NCBI RefSeq assembly: GCF_028858725.1
Contig: NC_084775.1
Span: 15,087,597 to 15,151,596, forward strand
Reading direction: 5' to 3'
Length of the DNA: 64,000 nucleotides
Origin: Colius striatus
Taxonomy: Eukaryota; Chordata; Aves; Coliiformes; Coliidae
Shown here: one piece after another, positions 1 through 34,790 of the stretch
Layout of the letters: every line of letters starts with the position of its first letter
How positions within the stretch are numbered: the first letter of the stretch is position 1
Notes under the pieces: generated by a model
Told to the model about the DNA's origin: nothing
Seen by the model: only the letters and a program-made list of their open reading frames with translations
The model's database searches: none
Translations under genes and position numbers: made by a program

Positions 1-2249
1 ACTTTGGTTGCCACATCCTCCTGCCCCAGGGCAGGGATTTGGAGGGGAGGGGTGAGGGGAAAAAAAAGCCACTGTGAGCTGTTGTTTTCTACCATGAGCT
101 GGAAATGCAGAAGGAAGCATTAGGACAAGCCAAAGTAGTTGCTGGAAGTAGTGCAAAGTAGATCTTCCAAATCTATTATTTATAGGCAGAGGGAAAGGTT
201 TGTGTGTTCCTCCAGGAGCCCTCCCCAGGCTCCATCAGCAGCAAAGCCTCTGCTGCCAGAGGAAGGTTCTAGCTGGGGAAGGACTGTTCCCCCCTGACAG
301 CTGAAGTGGCACTGATTGCTCTACCCCCTCTGATAGGAAAACTCAGGGATTCCCCCTTGTTCTCTGCTTCTCCTGCTCTGTGTGACCTTGGGCAAGTCCT
401 TTATCCACTCAGATCTCTCCAAAAGTAGGTGCCAGTGATGTGACCCTTTGGTCCCAGGCCACCCCATTCAATCCCCAGCCAGCCTGGGCAGACCACCAGC
501 TCCCAGCCACAGTGGGGGCCCAATGTCCCCCTGCAGACTTTGCTGCTGCAGTGCAGATTGTGGTGGTGGGGATTTAAATGAGCAATTTGCTTATTTAACT
601 GACCTTGTCAATCAGAGGTTTGGCACAGGAGCAGTGGCTGGAGGGAACCAGGGGAGCACTAATTGCTCCATGTGCTCCTCTTTTCGTGTGTATCTGTGTG
701 TCTGGCAGTGCTTGGTGAAGCAAAGGTGAGCCTCCAACCTCTGCTGGCTCTTCAGGGCTGATGGAGAACCCCCTGCAACATTGCAGAGCAGAAAGTGGAG
801 GATAGGGGGATTTATCTTTCCCTTCCTTCTGGGAAAGCTGCACACTCTTCATGGCCTGTGATTTTGGTGGGGTGGTTGAGCTCCTGTTTACCAGCCTTTC
901 CTCAGGACAGCATCCCCAGTGCTCCCACTGGAGTTTTGCTGAGAGCTGCTTTTTGCCCTGTAAAGGTGCATTTGCAGGGTTTGGGCTGAGCCCTGCTCCT
1001 GCTGGGACCTGCTGGCAGCTCTGGGACACTGGTTGCCATGCTGGGATATGGGTGGCTGAGTGGTACCTTCAGAACAGCATCTTCAGCTGGAACAGCATCT
1101 TCCCAGGGCAGCAGGTTTGGGGTGATGAGAGGCCCCTGGGCTGGACTCTGCAGAGGGATTTGGGTGTTTATAGGGTTTTTCTTTTCCTGTAGTTCTGCTG
1201 CAGGTAGGAGGAAGCAATTCAAAGGCAGGTGCTGTGAGCAATGCAGGGGGGATGCTGCTGCTGGAGGGGTCCCAGCAGGTACTTGTTGCCACCCCCATGG
1301 AGATGGGCAGGGAGAAAACACCATGGGCAGGGAATAGCTGAGCTCCCAAAATCCTCCCCTGTGGCAAGGTCCCTGAGGGAGGGATGGTTCATGTCCTCCT
1401 CAGTGCCTTGTGCTCCCCGTAGTGCTGCAGCAAAGCCAAGCCCTTGGTGGGTGGATTGCCTTTTCTCTTTTGTTTCCACCTTAATGACCATGAAGGGAGG
1501 CTGGAGCTGAGCTTCTCCCTTTGTGAGGGATATCTGGTGGGTGAGGGTGCCTGTGAACCCCCACACAGCTCCCTCTGCTCTTGGGCACTGTCCTCAGAGG
1601 GGTCCAGGTGGGACACTGGCCCTCAGCATCCCCTGGGCTGTGCAGGAGGATGGGATCCAGCGCTGCCCTTGCCTGGGGGACACTGCTGTGCCTGTGGGGT
1701 GCAAAAGCACTGGTGTTCCCCCAGCACAGATGATGGGTTGGGTGGATCTGTCCTGGTGCTGTGGGTGGTGCTGGCTGGCACCAGCTCAGGCTTTGCCACT
1801 CAGTCCCCATCAGGAGGGAGAAGGGGATGGAGGGATAAACCCTCCAGCAAACAGGAATAAACCAGCACTCAGGCTCTGAGTTTTATATCAAATTGTGTTA
1901 ATACAAGCTGCCAGGTTTGCAGAAAGGACAAAGGCTCTAGAGAGGCCCCTTTCTTAACAGATCCTTTGGAGATGAGTAGCCAGAATATGGTGCTTGGGTC
2001 CTGTTGCCCCATCCTCCTCCTGTGCCTCCCTTGGCTTCCTTTTACCACAGAAACGGCAGAGGAGGAGCTTTGGTGCAGAGGGGCGAGGTTTGGGGGCTGG
2101 CAGAGCCACGTGCTGTGTTTGGGGAGAAACTTTCCTGCTTCAATGGGGTGTTTTTTTGTTTTCTCCTGTTTTTTTACCTCCCTGAAATGGCAATCTCCTC
2201 TTCCCCCCCAGCTCTGGAGTGCTGTCATTAAAGTGAGGTCAGGGATCTC
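1..2249. other. 5' flank or 5'-UTR intron of RPH3A, no gene seen
   Basis: No reading frame here looks like a conserved protein and no clear repeat family stands out. The stretch is ordinary bird non-coding sequence with short poly-purine and poly-pyrimidine runs. RPH3A in mammals has non-coding 5' exons, so this could be 5' flank or a 5'-UTR intron; the sequence alone does not decide. Confidence 0.5.
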
Positions 2250-2479
2250 ATCCATCACCCCGGCAGGGAGCGCGTCCCTCCCGCCAAGGTGACGGGTACA
2301 GCGAGCGACTGAGAGCGATGCTCCTCTTCACACGCAAAGCAAAGCCCAGCCCGGGCTGATTTGGTGAGGGTTGGCTGTTCTTTGTGCCCTGTTTGAGCGC
2401 AGCAGGTTTCCCCCGTGGGCATCGCTGCCGGGTGAGAGCGGGAGGCAGCGCCCGAGCCCGGCGCGGCTCAGCCCCGGCG
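2250..2479 (+). promoter_or_regulatory. RPH3A: CpG-richer segment before the RPH3A start codon (candidate promoter or 5' UTR)
   Basis: Base composition changes to a CpG-containing GC-rich stretch, with clusters such as gagcgcgtccctcccgcc and cgagcccggcgcggctcagc, running directly into the start codon. It is either promoter plus 5' UTR or the 5' part of an exon whose acceptor could be the ctcag near 2470. No TATA box is obvious. Inferred from composition only. Confidence 0.35.
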
Positions 2480-25286
<22,807 letters not shown>

Positions 25287-27625
25287 AGGGGAGCTGCTGC
25301 CCAAAGCTCCCTGAAGAGCCCATCCTCTGCCAAGCCCCTGTAGCTCTCTGATGTCTGTCTTCCAGCTCAGTCACACCTCGCTACACACCTCCGGTCCCAA
25401 CGCTCTTGTGCCTCCTCCGAGCATCCTCCGTGCCCTGTCACCTCCACCTGAAAACTAACCCAGATCTTTTATATTCTCTTCCTTTTTCTTTTGGCAGGGG
25501 GAGGGGATCACTGAGCTCTCCTGGTGTGTAATTCTGTCAAGCAATAGTTCCCCTCTGACCGTTCCTCTTCCTCACTAGTCTCACGCGCCGTGCCAACCTC
25601 CCGCCGTGTGTGTGTGACGCCTGTGGCTCGTGGCTCCTTCACCTCCCCAGGGGGACATGTGGCCACTGGCCTGGCTGTGTTCTGCTGCTGCACAGGGGCA
25701 CTTGAGCTGCTGGTTGTTGGAGCATTGGCCCCTTCTGCTTGTGTGATGTGGCTACCTCAGTTGCAGTGATGAACGAGCTGTTTGGCTGTGGTGTGGGTCG
25801 TAGGCTGGGATCTGTCATCCCACCAGTCCTGCTTGAGCTTTAGTTCTCATTTGGTTCACTCCAGCAGTGTTGTGGTACATCCTTTGCTGAGAAGATCCAC
25901 CAGTGACTCGGTGCCAGTGAGGAGAGACCAGGAGCCGCTCTGCTCGCAGACAAAGCGAGGTTTGGGTTCCTTTCATGTTCGTTTGCAGCTGCCACACGCA
26001 GGTCCTGGCGCTCAGGGAACTCCTGTGCTCTGTTGCTGTAGGAGCCCACCCATATTTCATGCTAGTCACCACCTCCTTTCAGGTCCTGGCCATGTAGTAG
26101 TGACTGGCTGAACCCCAAGGGCAGCCCCTGCATCCTCTGACCTCCCTTTCTGCTGCCCACCCTTTGCCCTTCCACGGGCAGGAGGGAGGCAGCAGATGAA
26201 GACACTTCCCAGCACCCTGCTGCTGTGTGCAAGGGTTATTGCTTTCAAACTCCACCAAGATGGAAATTAGCTGCAACAGTTAGAGGTCTTCCAAGCTTTG
26301 GGGTGTGGGTTTGGTTTTGTTTCTTTCAAATCTGCAGAGGAACCACCAGCCTCACCCACACCTTGGTGACCGCCTGCAGGCAGTTGGTTTGTTCTCAACA
26401 GCAGGAGGCTCAAGGTGCTCTCAGACTGATGCTGGGAGGGTTTAGTAGCATTTGCTGTCTCTGGAGAACCTCCAGCAGAGCAGCACAGTCAGCACTACTG
26501 GGATCCCTGGTTGGTCAGCTGCACACTGAGCATGTTGAGAGTCCCTTCCCTCTTTGCTTCACGCTCTTGGCTCCTGACTCCCCTTGCAACCCGCTGCTGT
26601 GGTCTGCTGGTGTGTGGCCCCAGCTCAGCTGTGCTGCAGAGCTCTTCCTTCTCAATTGGATGAGTGATTCTACTCCTCCCACCCAATTCCCCTGGTCAAA
26701 TTTGCTCCCAGTGCTACCTTGCAAAGCCCATCTCTGCCAGGCTGTGTGCTGAGTGATGCTGGTGCTGCCACACAGCCCTTCCCCAGCTCAGGGCTGCACA
26801 CCCACAGAGCTCTGCTTGCCCCCAGCTCTCCACCAGGAACCACCCTTGGACCATGGAGAGGGAAAGCAAACCTAAAGCAGTGTGAGCACCTGCTGCCTTC
26901 AGCCCTTCCATCAGCCCAGGCCCAGCTGCGATGGAGCTGCTCAGGGCACAACACAGGGCAGGGTACAGTGGGAGATGATGCTCCAAAAGTAGCTTTCTCC
27001 TCCCTCTCACACGGTTCTTGACTCTGCAATGTCCCAGTGCCCTGGCTGAGGCTCTGTAAAGGACCCAGACTGGAATGACCTGGGTGTTTAGGCTCGTTTC
27101 CCTCTGTGCCCAGCGCTGCCTGCTGCAGCTGTGCCAGGGCACTGCCTGCTCCAGCCAGAGGATGCTGCCTTCATCCCTTCCAGAGCCATGGACCTGCTCC
27201 CAACCTTTGCATGGCCTGTGCCTGTGGGAGCAGCAGCTGGCCACAGTGCATTTCTGAGCTGTGCTGGGGCTGAAATCAACTGTAGAGAACAAAAGGGAAG
27301 AAGACAGATCCGCTCGTTCCTTGCAGGTCTGCAGCAGCCCAGCCTCCTGCTGCGAGCAGAGCACTGGAATGCAGGTTGCCTTTCCCCATGCCCTGTGTTG
27401 CCAGTCTCTGCTCAGCCTGCTTTTTCCTTCAGCCAAACAATAACTCCAACTGTGCACCCAGAAAAATCAAGTGCAATGTGCCAGCCCCTTCCTCCCCTTG
27501 CTTGGTATGGTGCAAGCCACAGCTCTCCTCTCTGTTTGCCACCCTCTCCTCAGTTTTTCCCCCCAGTACTTTCTGCCCTGAGTGCTTCCTTTTCTGTTGT
27601 AAATAAAGCATGTCCTTGTGGCTGG
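25287..27625 (+). other. RPH3A: Probable RPH3A 3' UTR (about 2.3 kb)
   Basis: No CR1 or coding signal interrupts the stretch from the stop codon to the first canonical AATAAA at 27602, which is consistent with one long terminal exon. The extent is inferred from the poly(A) signal, not from transcripts. Confidence 0.6.
27602..27607 (+). terminator. RPH3A: AATAAA poly(A) signal, likely RPH3A end
   Basis: The hexamer lies in tgttgtaaataaagcatgtc and is followed by a T/GT-rich stretch (tgtccttgtggctgggg) suitable as a downstream element. Confidence 0.6.
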
Positions 27626-27833
27626 GGAATGGTGCAAGCAAACAAAAAAGCAAGAAAAAAAGGACAAAAAAAAAGCGTCTTCTGCTGCTGTTTGCATTGA
27701 GAGTTGCATGCAGTGATTTTACAGCAAAGTAGCACTTGACAGCTCCTCAGAGAACAAGAAAATGTTACCCAGGAGCTAGAACTCCTCCAGTCTTCCACTG
27801 CATGCAGCACAACCTGCTCTTGATGTGGTACCT

Positions 27834-27839
27834 AATAAA
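27834..27839 (+). terminator. RPH3A: Second AATAAA, possible distal poly(A) signal
   Basis: The hexamer in tacctaataaagtgagacta lies 232 bp after the first. An A-rich run (27655-27674) separates them. Could give a longer 3' UTR isoform. Confidence 0.4.
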
Positions 27840-28837
27840 GTGAGACTATTGGAAAAGGATTAAAACAACTCCACCAACACCATGGGGGGTTTTTGGCTTC
27901 TTTCATTCCCTGGGGGAATATGAGCCCCAGGGGTTGGGCAGGGGGCATGGCTGGGGGGATGCAGGGTGGGCTCAAGGGGAGGCTGGGGAGTTGTGTTGGG
28001 TTTATGTTGGGGTTGGGGTTGTGTTGGGGGTGGGGAGGTGCAGCCTCTTCCATGTGGGGGGAGAGGTCCCAGGTCTGCAGAGCTGGGCTTGGCTCTCCTG
28101 CCCCAGCACATGAGTGTGAGGGAACAGCCTGGGTTGCAATGGGAAGGGTGAATTGAGCTCCTTTGTGCCCAGGGAGGTCACCCCTGGGTCCCTGTGTGCC
28201 TTGTGCCTCCTGAGGTGCAAACACAAGGGGTATGTGCTGCTGGGCATAACTGTGGCACATGGGGAGGTGGTTGCTGCTTTGCTCTCCACTGTCCCCTTGC
28301 AAAAACAATCCCACCTCAGGAGAGATGAAGGTCCTGGTGCCTTGTGTCACCTCCTCAGCCCTTGTCTCCAGGCTGGGGGAGGAGGAGCCGTTCCTCCCTG
28401 TAGCTGCAGCCCCTGTTGTAGCCCTGCAGGAGAACACCACTGGAGCAATGGCTTTTTCTCCGTTTGTTTTCATTCTGGCTGGGTTTGGGCTCAGTTTCCA
28501 GCAGCTCATTGGGTGCATGCCCAGGGAAGGGCACAGGGCCATGGCCCAGCCCTGGGCAGGGGGACAGGGGGTGGCTGGGGACTCTCCCAGCCGAGCTGTA
28601 CCCAGAAAGGGCCCGTGGGGATGGAATCGAGCCGTGGCTGCCGATGCTCACACACAGCAGCAGATGTCACTAACGCTCCAGGTATGGCCCAGCACTGATG
28701 GGCAGGAGGTGAGGGAAAGATGCCCATGGCCAGGGCTCAGTGTCCCCCTCAGCACTCCTCATCCTGGGGCTGAGACCCCCTCAGAACCACCCATCCTGCT
28801 GCTGGGACCCCCCAAACCTCTTCAGTAGCACCCCCCA

Positions 28838-28859
28838 TACACACACACACACACACACA
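28838..28859. repeat. (CA)11 microsatellite
   Basis: An uninterrupted CA dinucleotide run. Possibly length-polymorphic. Confidence 0.9.
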
Positions 28860-29693
28860 AGCTCTTGCTGAGGGTCCATGGATGACACAGCCCTGGGGCT
28901 GTGGGTGATGGAGCTGCCCTATCCCCACACAAAGCAGGTTTAACTCATGCTTCCCCTGAGCCCAGGCCAGTGAAAGCTCCTCAAGAGAGGAGTGTGGGCA
29001 GCTGAAGCCTCCTGAGGTGTCCATGCTGATGAGATGCCATCACAGCACGTTGCAGCTGGCTTGGGAACAACTGCCCAGGAGAGACCCACAGCCCAAGGGC
29101 TTCTCCCCTTCCCTGGTCAGTTGGCCTCATAAGGTAAAAATGGCAAGTGAATGACCTCTGGGTGATTGTGCAAGAGCAGCAATGGTTGGTGTGGGCAACC
29201 TCCAAGGCATTGCAAATAGCCATGTGGTGCTGGCTCTGGTGCACACAGCTCCCGATGAGGACCCTGAGCTCTCCCAGCCCTCAGCTTCTCATGCAAAGAG
29301 GCAGGAAAGCAAGCAGAGCTTAAGCACACACAGCAGTGCCTGAAGTGTCTGAGGCTGTAGGTGTGTTTGCTCCTGGAGACTGCCAGGGGTGGTGCTGGAG
29401 GTGAGGTGGGTGGAAGGAAGAGCAGCTCCTCATCCCTGTCATTGCCAGTTGTGCTGACAACAGTGGGGCCAGTGGCATCCTCCTGCTGCTAAAGCTTCTC
29501 CTCTTCCAAACCTTTAGGGACAGGAATCTGTTGGGTGTTTGCTCTCTGATAAAAAAGAGACCCTAAGAAGTAGTTCCCAGGGATGTCCTGCAGGGTAAAA
29601 CTGAGCTTTAACTTCCTTCTATCAGTGTTTTGCAGCATGAGAGCTTCCCATTGACTTTTCCTCTCTGCTGCTGCTGCTGGACATGAGGTGAGT

Positions 29694-29777
29694 GGCCAGT
29701 GGCCAGGTCCCAGTGGCCAGGTCCCAGTGAAGATGTCCCAGTGAAGATGTCCCAGTGAAGATGTCCCAGTGGAGATG
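29694..29777. repeat. 14 bp tandem repeat, about 6 units
   Basis: Two units of gtggccaggtccca are followed by units of gtgaagatgtccca and a final gtggagatg variant. Confidence 0.85.
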
Positions 29778-31499
29778 AGACCACCCAACTCTCACCCAGT
29801 GAGCATCCCCATATCCCCAGTGATTGCCAGAGATGAAGATGCTCTGCTGTTTAACTGTGGGGGAGGCAGTGCCAGCTGTGCTTGGCTGTGAAGTCCTGAC
29901 TGGAAAGTGCTTCAAAGAGCATTTTGAGTCCATCCCTGGGTCTGTTCTTCCCCTCCATTGATACTTCTGCTCCCATTTGCTTTGCAGCCTGGCTGAAGAG
30001 GAAGCCCTTGGCTTGCAAATTGTGCCTGATCAGGACAAGCATGTTCTGCTTTTGCAGGTAGCTTTGCAGCTTTAATTACACCTCAGAACATCTGAACCCT
30101 TCTGCTGTTCCAACCAGCTTCCTTGCTGCTAATGAGATTTAAACCTTCCCTGCAATCAATAGAGTCTCATCTCAGTACTGGCCAAGCCAGTCATGACCAG
30201 TAATTTACAGCTCCAGTTCTTCTGAAATCAATAGAGATTTGCTCTTCCCTGAGAGGGCTGTAAAGCAGGGTGACAGCAGGCAGGCCAAGCAGGTGATGTG
30301 GAAGGAGGTCCCTTGCTGCACTTGGAGAGTGGCCAGTACAATCAGAGAGGAAAAGCAACAGGGCTGGTGAGTGGAGCAGATCCCTCCCACTGCACAAACA
30401 CTGGGGTGAAGCCATTGGCAAAGTGTGGAGCTCCTGCTCCTCTCCTGCAGCCAACAGCCTCTCCTGGAGCTGCAGATGCAAAATGCAGCACATGGGCAAA
30501 CAGCTGCTCTCTGAGATGTGTGTTGCTCCAGAAGGCCATGGCAGCACAGGATGATCCAGCTCATGCCAGCAGCCTGTAGTGTTCAGCTCTAACCTATCTC
30601 CTTAGGGTAGAGCTCATGAGAAGAGCAACGATGGAGCTTTCATAACGTGCCCTGCATGCTCCTGGGATGTCAGGAGAGCACTGAGGGTCTCCTGCTGCAC
30701 TGGGGAGAAGAGAAACCTTCCACAGCTTCCCAGAGAAAACACATCAAATCAAACCTGCACTATCTAACACTTCAGCTGGGGAGCAGAGAAGCCCAACTAA
30801 ACACATTCTGCTTCTATCCACTTTGAAGCCCAGCTTTGCAAAAAGCCTGCAGCTAGAAATCTCTTCAGCTGGCAGTGCCCAGGCAGTGATGAGCTCAGAT
30901 CAATGCCTTTCCTTTCATGAGTGCTCAGCCCAAAAAGAAACTGCTGTCCTTTCACTCAGATGCACAGTGCTGGGGTCAGCATCTACTGGCCCTCTGCAGG
31001 GCTCTTCATGAGCAGCCACGGGGCTGGAGACCCCCATGAGGTGGGGTTTGGAGAGGCCACAAAGGCTTTTGCTGAGGGAAGCTGAGGCTTTGGGTTGTCT
31101 TGTTTCTGCAGGGCAATGGGTGCTGAGCAGGAGAGGTCGGTGAGGACAGTGGCTGTGGTGACACCTCTGCAGTGTTTTTGTGCTTCTGTGAGTTTCAGCA
31201 ACTTTCTTGGGAGAGAAAAAACATCCAAAGAGTAAGTATCAGCCTTTTGTACTGCCCACTGCAGGATGGAACTTGCTGCTGTGTGAGAGCTGCCAGAAGC
31301 CCCCCTTCCCCACAGAAGGAAAGGGTGTGCAGGCAGCAGTGGGCTTGACTGGAGCAGGGAGCAGAGCCTTGGATTAACCACAGCTGGCATGTGAACTGGG
31401 CATGATGCTGGTTGTCTTGCATAGGCAGAGGCTCAGAAAGGCTGTGTCCAGCTGACAGCATCACAGTAACCAATGCACTGAATCTCACAGGATTTCATT

Positions 31500-31900
31500 G
31501 ACTCACAGAGTCGTTGCAGTTGTCAAAGCCCCTGAAGCTGCTGCAGTCCCAGCCCTGCCCTCACCCTGCCCAGCCCAGCACCGACCCCTGGCCCTCAGCA
31601 CCTCAGCTCCACGGCTTTGGGATCCCTCCAGGGCTGGGCACTGCCCCAGCTCCCTGGGCAGCCTGGCATGGGGCTGACACCCCTCTCAGGGAAACAGTTC
31701 TGCCTCAGCTCCAGCCTCAACCTCCCCTGGGGCAACTGGAGCCCATTTCATCTTGTCCTGTGCAGAGCCTGACCCCCAGCTCCCTGCAGCCTCCTGTCAG
31801 GGGGTGTCAGAGAGTGCTGCTGTCTCCCCTCAGCCTCTTCTCCAGGCTCATTCCCTCAGCCCCTCCCCAGCCCCTTGTGCTCCAGCCCATTCCCCAGCTT
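31500..31900 (-). mobile_element. CR1 LINE 3' end, minus orientation
   Basis: Reads from the tail (actcacagagtcgttgcagt) through gctttgggatccctccaggg, aacagttctgcctcagctcc, cctcagcctcttctccaggc and ccccttgtgctccagcccat. Same subfamily as 6375-6995, inverted. Confidence 0.9.
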
Positions 31901-32611
31901 CTTGAAAATAAAAGCCCTGGTGCATGAAAAGCAAATCAAAGAGAGGGACAAAACCAAGCCAAACATAAAGCTTTGCTGTTGGGTCAAAGGGAATTGCCAC
32001 TGAGCAGAAGCAGCTTCGGGGCTGAATTTGAGAGAGAAAGAGCCTCAGAAATGGAGGGGTGTCTCTATCACTCCCCTTTGTTCCCAGGATGGGGGTCAGC
32101 ATGATTAATTAAGGGCCAGGCAGGCAGAAGTGAGTGGCTGATCATTATCTACCTGATAAGAGCCCTGCCATGGAAACCCTGAGTGGCACAGCCAAGATCT
32201 CAGGAGCCTCAGCAAATCAGGGCTTCATTCAGGCTGCTTACAAAGAGCATTTTCCTTTTCAAATTCAAATGATTCAGAGCTGCCTGACTCCTTGGCTGTG
32301 CAAGGCAGGTGGGAGCTCCAGGGGCTGGATTCAGCTCTGTGCCTTATCTCCAAGCTGTGTCCCCAAGGGCAGGGTGTTACTGTGTGCCCAGCTCTGTCCT
32401 CACAGAGCTGGAGCTCAGGTGCCTGGCATCACTTTGATCCCCAGCCCTTTGCTGCTCTCAGGGTGTGTTTAAGGGCCAGGACTGTGAGCAGCAAGCTGGA
32501 GAGTTTACAGAGAAATAAAGCCTTTAGAGACAGCAGGGCATGAAAAGCTGCCTCAGTGAAAGCTGTTCTGCCAGTGCAGAGGAAAGCAGGTAAAAACGTG
32601 GCATGGGCATT
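31901..32611. other. Intergenic, no gene recognised
   Basis: Unique-looking sequence between two CR1 copies; no coding signal. Confidence 0.6.
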
Positions 32612-33455
32612 GATTTCAGCCCTGGGGAGGCTGCAGCTCCAGGGCTGTGTCAGTGCTGGACCCTCACTCACTGCCACAGGGACACTGAGGGGCTGCAGCT
32701 CCAGGGCTGTGTCAGTGCTGAGCCCCTCACTCACTGCCACAGGGACACTGAGGGGCTGCAGCTCCAGGGCTGTGTCAGTGCTGGGCCCCTCACTCACTGC
32801 CACAGGGACACTGAGGGGCTGCAGCTCCAGGGCTGTGTCAGTGCTGGACCCTCACTCACTGCCACAGGGACACTGAGGGGCTGCAGCTCCAGGGCTGTGT
32901 CAGTGCTGGGCCCCTTACTCACTGCCACAGGGACACTGAGGGGCTGCAGCTCCAGGGCTGTGTCAGTGCTGGGCCCCTCACTCACTGCCACAGGGACACT
33001 GAGGGGCTGCAGCTCCAGGGCTGTGTCAGTGCTGGACCCTCACTCACTGCCACAGGGACACTGAGGGGCTGCAGCTCCAGGGCTGTGTCAGTGCTGGGCC
33101 CCTCACTCACTGCCACAGGGACACTGAGGGGCTGCAGCGTGGCCAGAGCCAGGCACAGAGCTGGGGAAGGGGCTGGAGCACAAGGGGCTGGGGAGAGGCT
33201 GAGGGATGGGGGTGTTGAGCCTGGAGAAGAGGCTGAGGGCAGACAGCAGCACTCTCTGACACTCCCTGACAGGAGGCTGCAGGGAGCTGGGGGTTGGGCT
33301 CTGCACAGGACAAGAGGCAATGGGCTCCAGTTGCCCCAGGGGAGGGTGAGGCTGGAGCTGAGGCAGAACTGTTTCCCTGAGAGGGGTGTCAGCCCTGTGC
33401 CAGGCTGCCCAGGGAGCTGGGGGAGTGCCCAGCCCTGGAGGGATCCCCCTGCACC
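32612..33455 (+). mobile_element. CR1 LINE, plus orientation, with internal tandem expansion
   Basis: Downstream of the tandem array (32630-33130) the element continues normally: tgcagcgtggccagagccag, aggggctggggagaggctga, ggacaagaggcaatgggctc and aggctgcccagggagctggg, ending at about 33455 without the usual 3' tail. Confidence 0.9.
32630..33130. repeat. 62-63 bp tandem repeat inside a CR1, 8 copies
   Basis: Each unit reads ctgcagctccagggctgtgt, then cagtgctgggcccctcactc and actgccacagggacactgag-ggg. Units differ mainly in ggaccctc versus gggcccctc versus gagcccctc. The unit corresponds to one normal CR1 interval, so it arose within the element. Confidence 0.93.
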
Positions 33456-34694
33456 AGGGAGGAGAGGAGATATGTTGTTCAGGACAAAGACAAGTGATGC
33501 TGGTGGCACAGGACACGCTTCCCACGCCGTGGCCTGTGCTGCCCATGCTGTGTGTGCCCTGCATGCACGAGGAGAAAGAGCTGGCCATGCTCTGGGCCCC
33601 TTTCCTACCCCTCCTCTTCCTCTTCCCCTCTTTATGAGCTGCTTGAGGGTGGAGAACAGCAACACTGAGCCCCAGCTTGTTCAGTGAAGGGTTTGGTATC
33701 TGGAACACTGTCTGGGAAAAAAGGAACAACATTTCCCACAGCAGCAGCTCTTTAATAGTGGTGAATTCAGAGCCAAGTGTGAGTAACCCACTGAGCCCTG
33801 AGCTCAGTTCTCATGTGCAACAGGCACTTTGGGCTTTATGGCTGTTAAAGCAGCAAGAGGATGTGATGATGGAGCCCTGAATGAGCCCTCAGTGAGGGCT
33901 CCTCCCTGCTTGCTGTTGGCTGGACCACCCAGGTGATGGCTTCTCCTCCCTGCCTGGGGAAATCCCTTTCCTCCCAGCCCCAGAGACTTCCAAACACCCC
34001 CAGTGGCCTCCCCATCATCAACCATTTTGACCCAGAGGCTGCTCTGGGCTGCAGCCACACTGGGTGCAACACTCACAAGAAAGCAGAAGCACCAAAGCAA
34101 AACACATGGACCTAATGACTAATTAAAGCCCAGCAACAGGGAAAACAAAGCCCAGAAGGTCCCTGGTGCAGGGGAGCACAGCAAAGCTCTGGTGCTGAGC
34201 TGGAGCATGTCTCAGTGCACAAGAGGCTGATCCCAGCTGGGAGCAGCTCTCCTGGACACAGCCCTTTATCAATTGCTTTTACTTTACACACAGCATCAAG
34301 GTGATAACACTTGGCAGCAACATTAACCCTGAACTAGGAGCTGCACTGGCCTCCTTTGATATTTAACTGCTTGAAAAATGACCCAGGGAAGGTGCCTGTG
34401 CCCTGGGGATCTGGCAACTGGTGTTGCTGGTGGTGTGGGGAGATGCTGATGGACAGGCTGGAGACCTGTGTGACATCAGGGAGATGCTGCTGGCACCAGG
34501 ACTGTGTCTGCCACCCCACACCTCCCTGAGCCTGGCAGCTCTGGGTCCTGCAGCAGCCATGGGGTGAGCAAGGCTTTGCTGTGCTGCTGGCAGAGGGAGC
34601 TTTGGGGACAGAGTGGGGAGGTGGGAGCAGAAGGTGCCTCAGGGCTACCCATCTGTAGGAAAAGCTGTTGGTGATGCAACTTTTATCCATCTCA
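33456..34694. other. Intergenic, no gene recognised
   Basis: Nothing identifiable beyond low-level background; no conserved coding sequence. Confidence 0.6.
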
Positions 34695-34790
34695 CAGGAT
34701 CCCAGTGGTGGGGGTGGGAAGGGCCCTGCAGAGCTGCTCCAACCCCCTGCTACAGCAGGTTCCCCTCTGTCAGGGGCACAGGAAGGTCCT
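34695..34790 (-). mobile_element. Short CR1 3' fragment, minus orientation
   Basis: The tctcacaggatcccagtggt start, gggaagggccctgcagagct and tcaggggcacaggaaggtcc match the 3' end of the subfamily at 11210. Only about 95 bp remain. Confidence 0.75.

Larger units (their letters stand above)
27880..31495. other. Intergenic, no gene recognised
   Basis: No conserved protein is visible. It contains a (CA)n tract, a 14 bp tandem repeat and one splice-site-bounded 70 nt open segment (29988-30057). Otherwise unique-looking sequence. Confidence 0.6.

Noticed and set aside
32556-33687. Repeat-rich frames on both strands (GCVSAGPSLTATGTLRG and similar)
   Set aside because: Translation of the tandem array inside a CR1; no reverse transcriptase motif remains, so not a coding LINE ORF.
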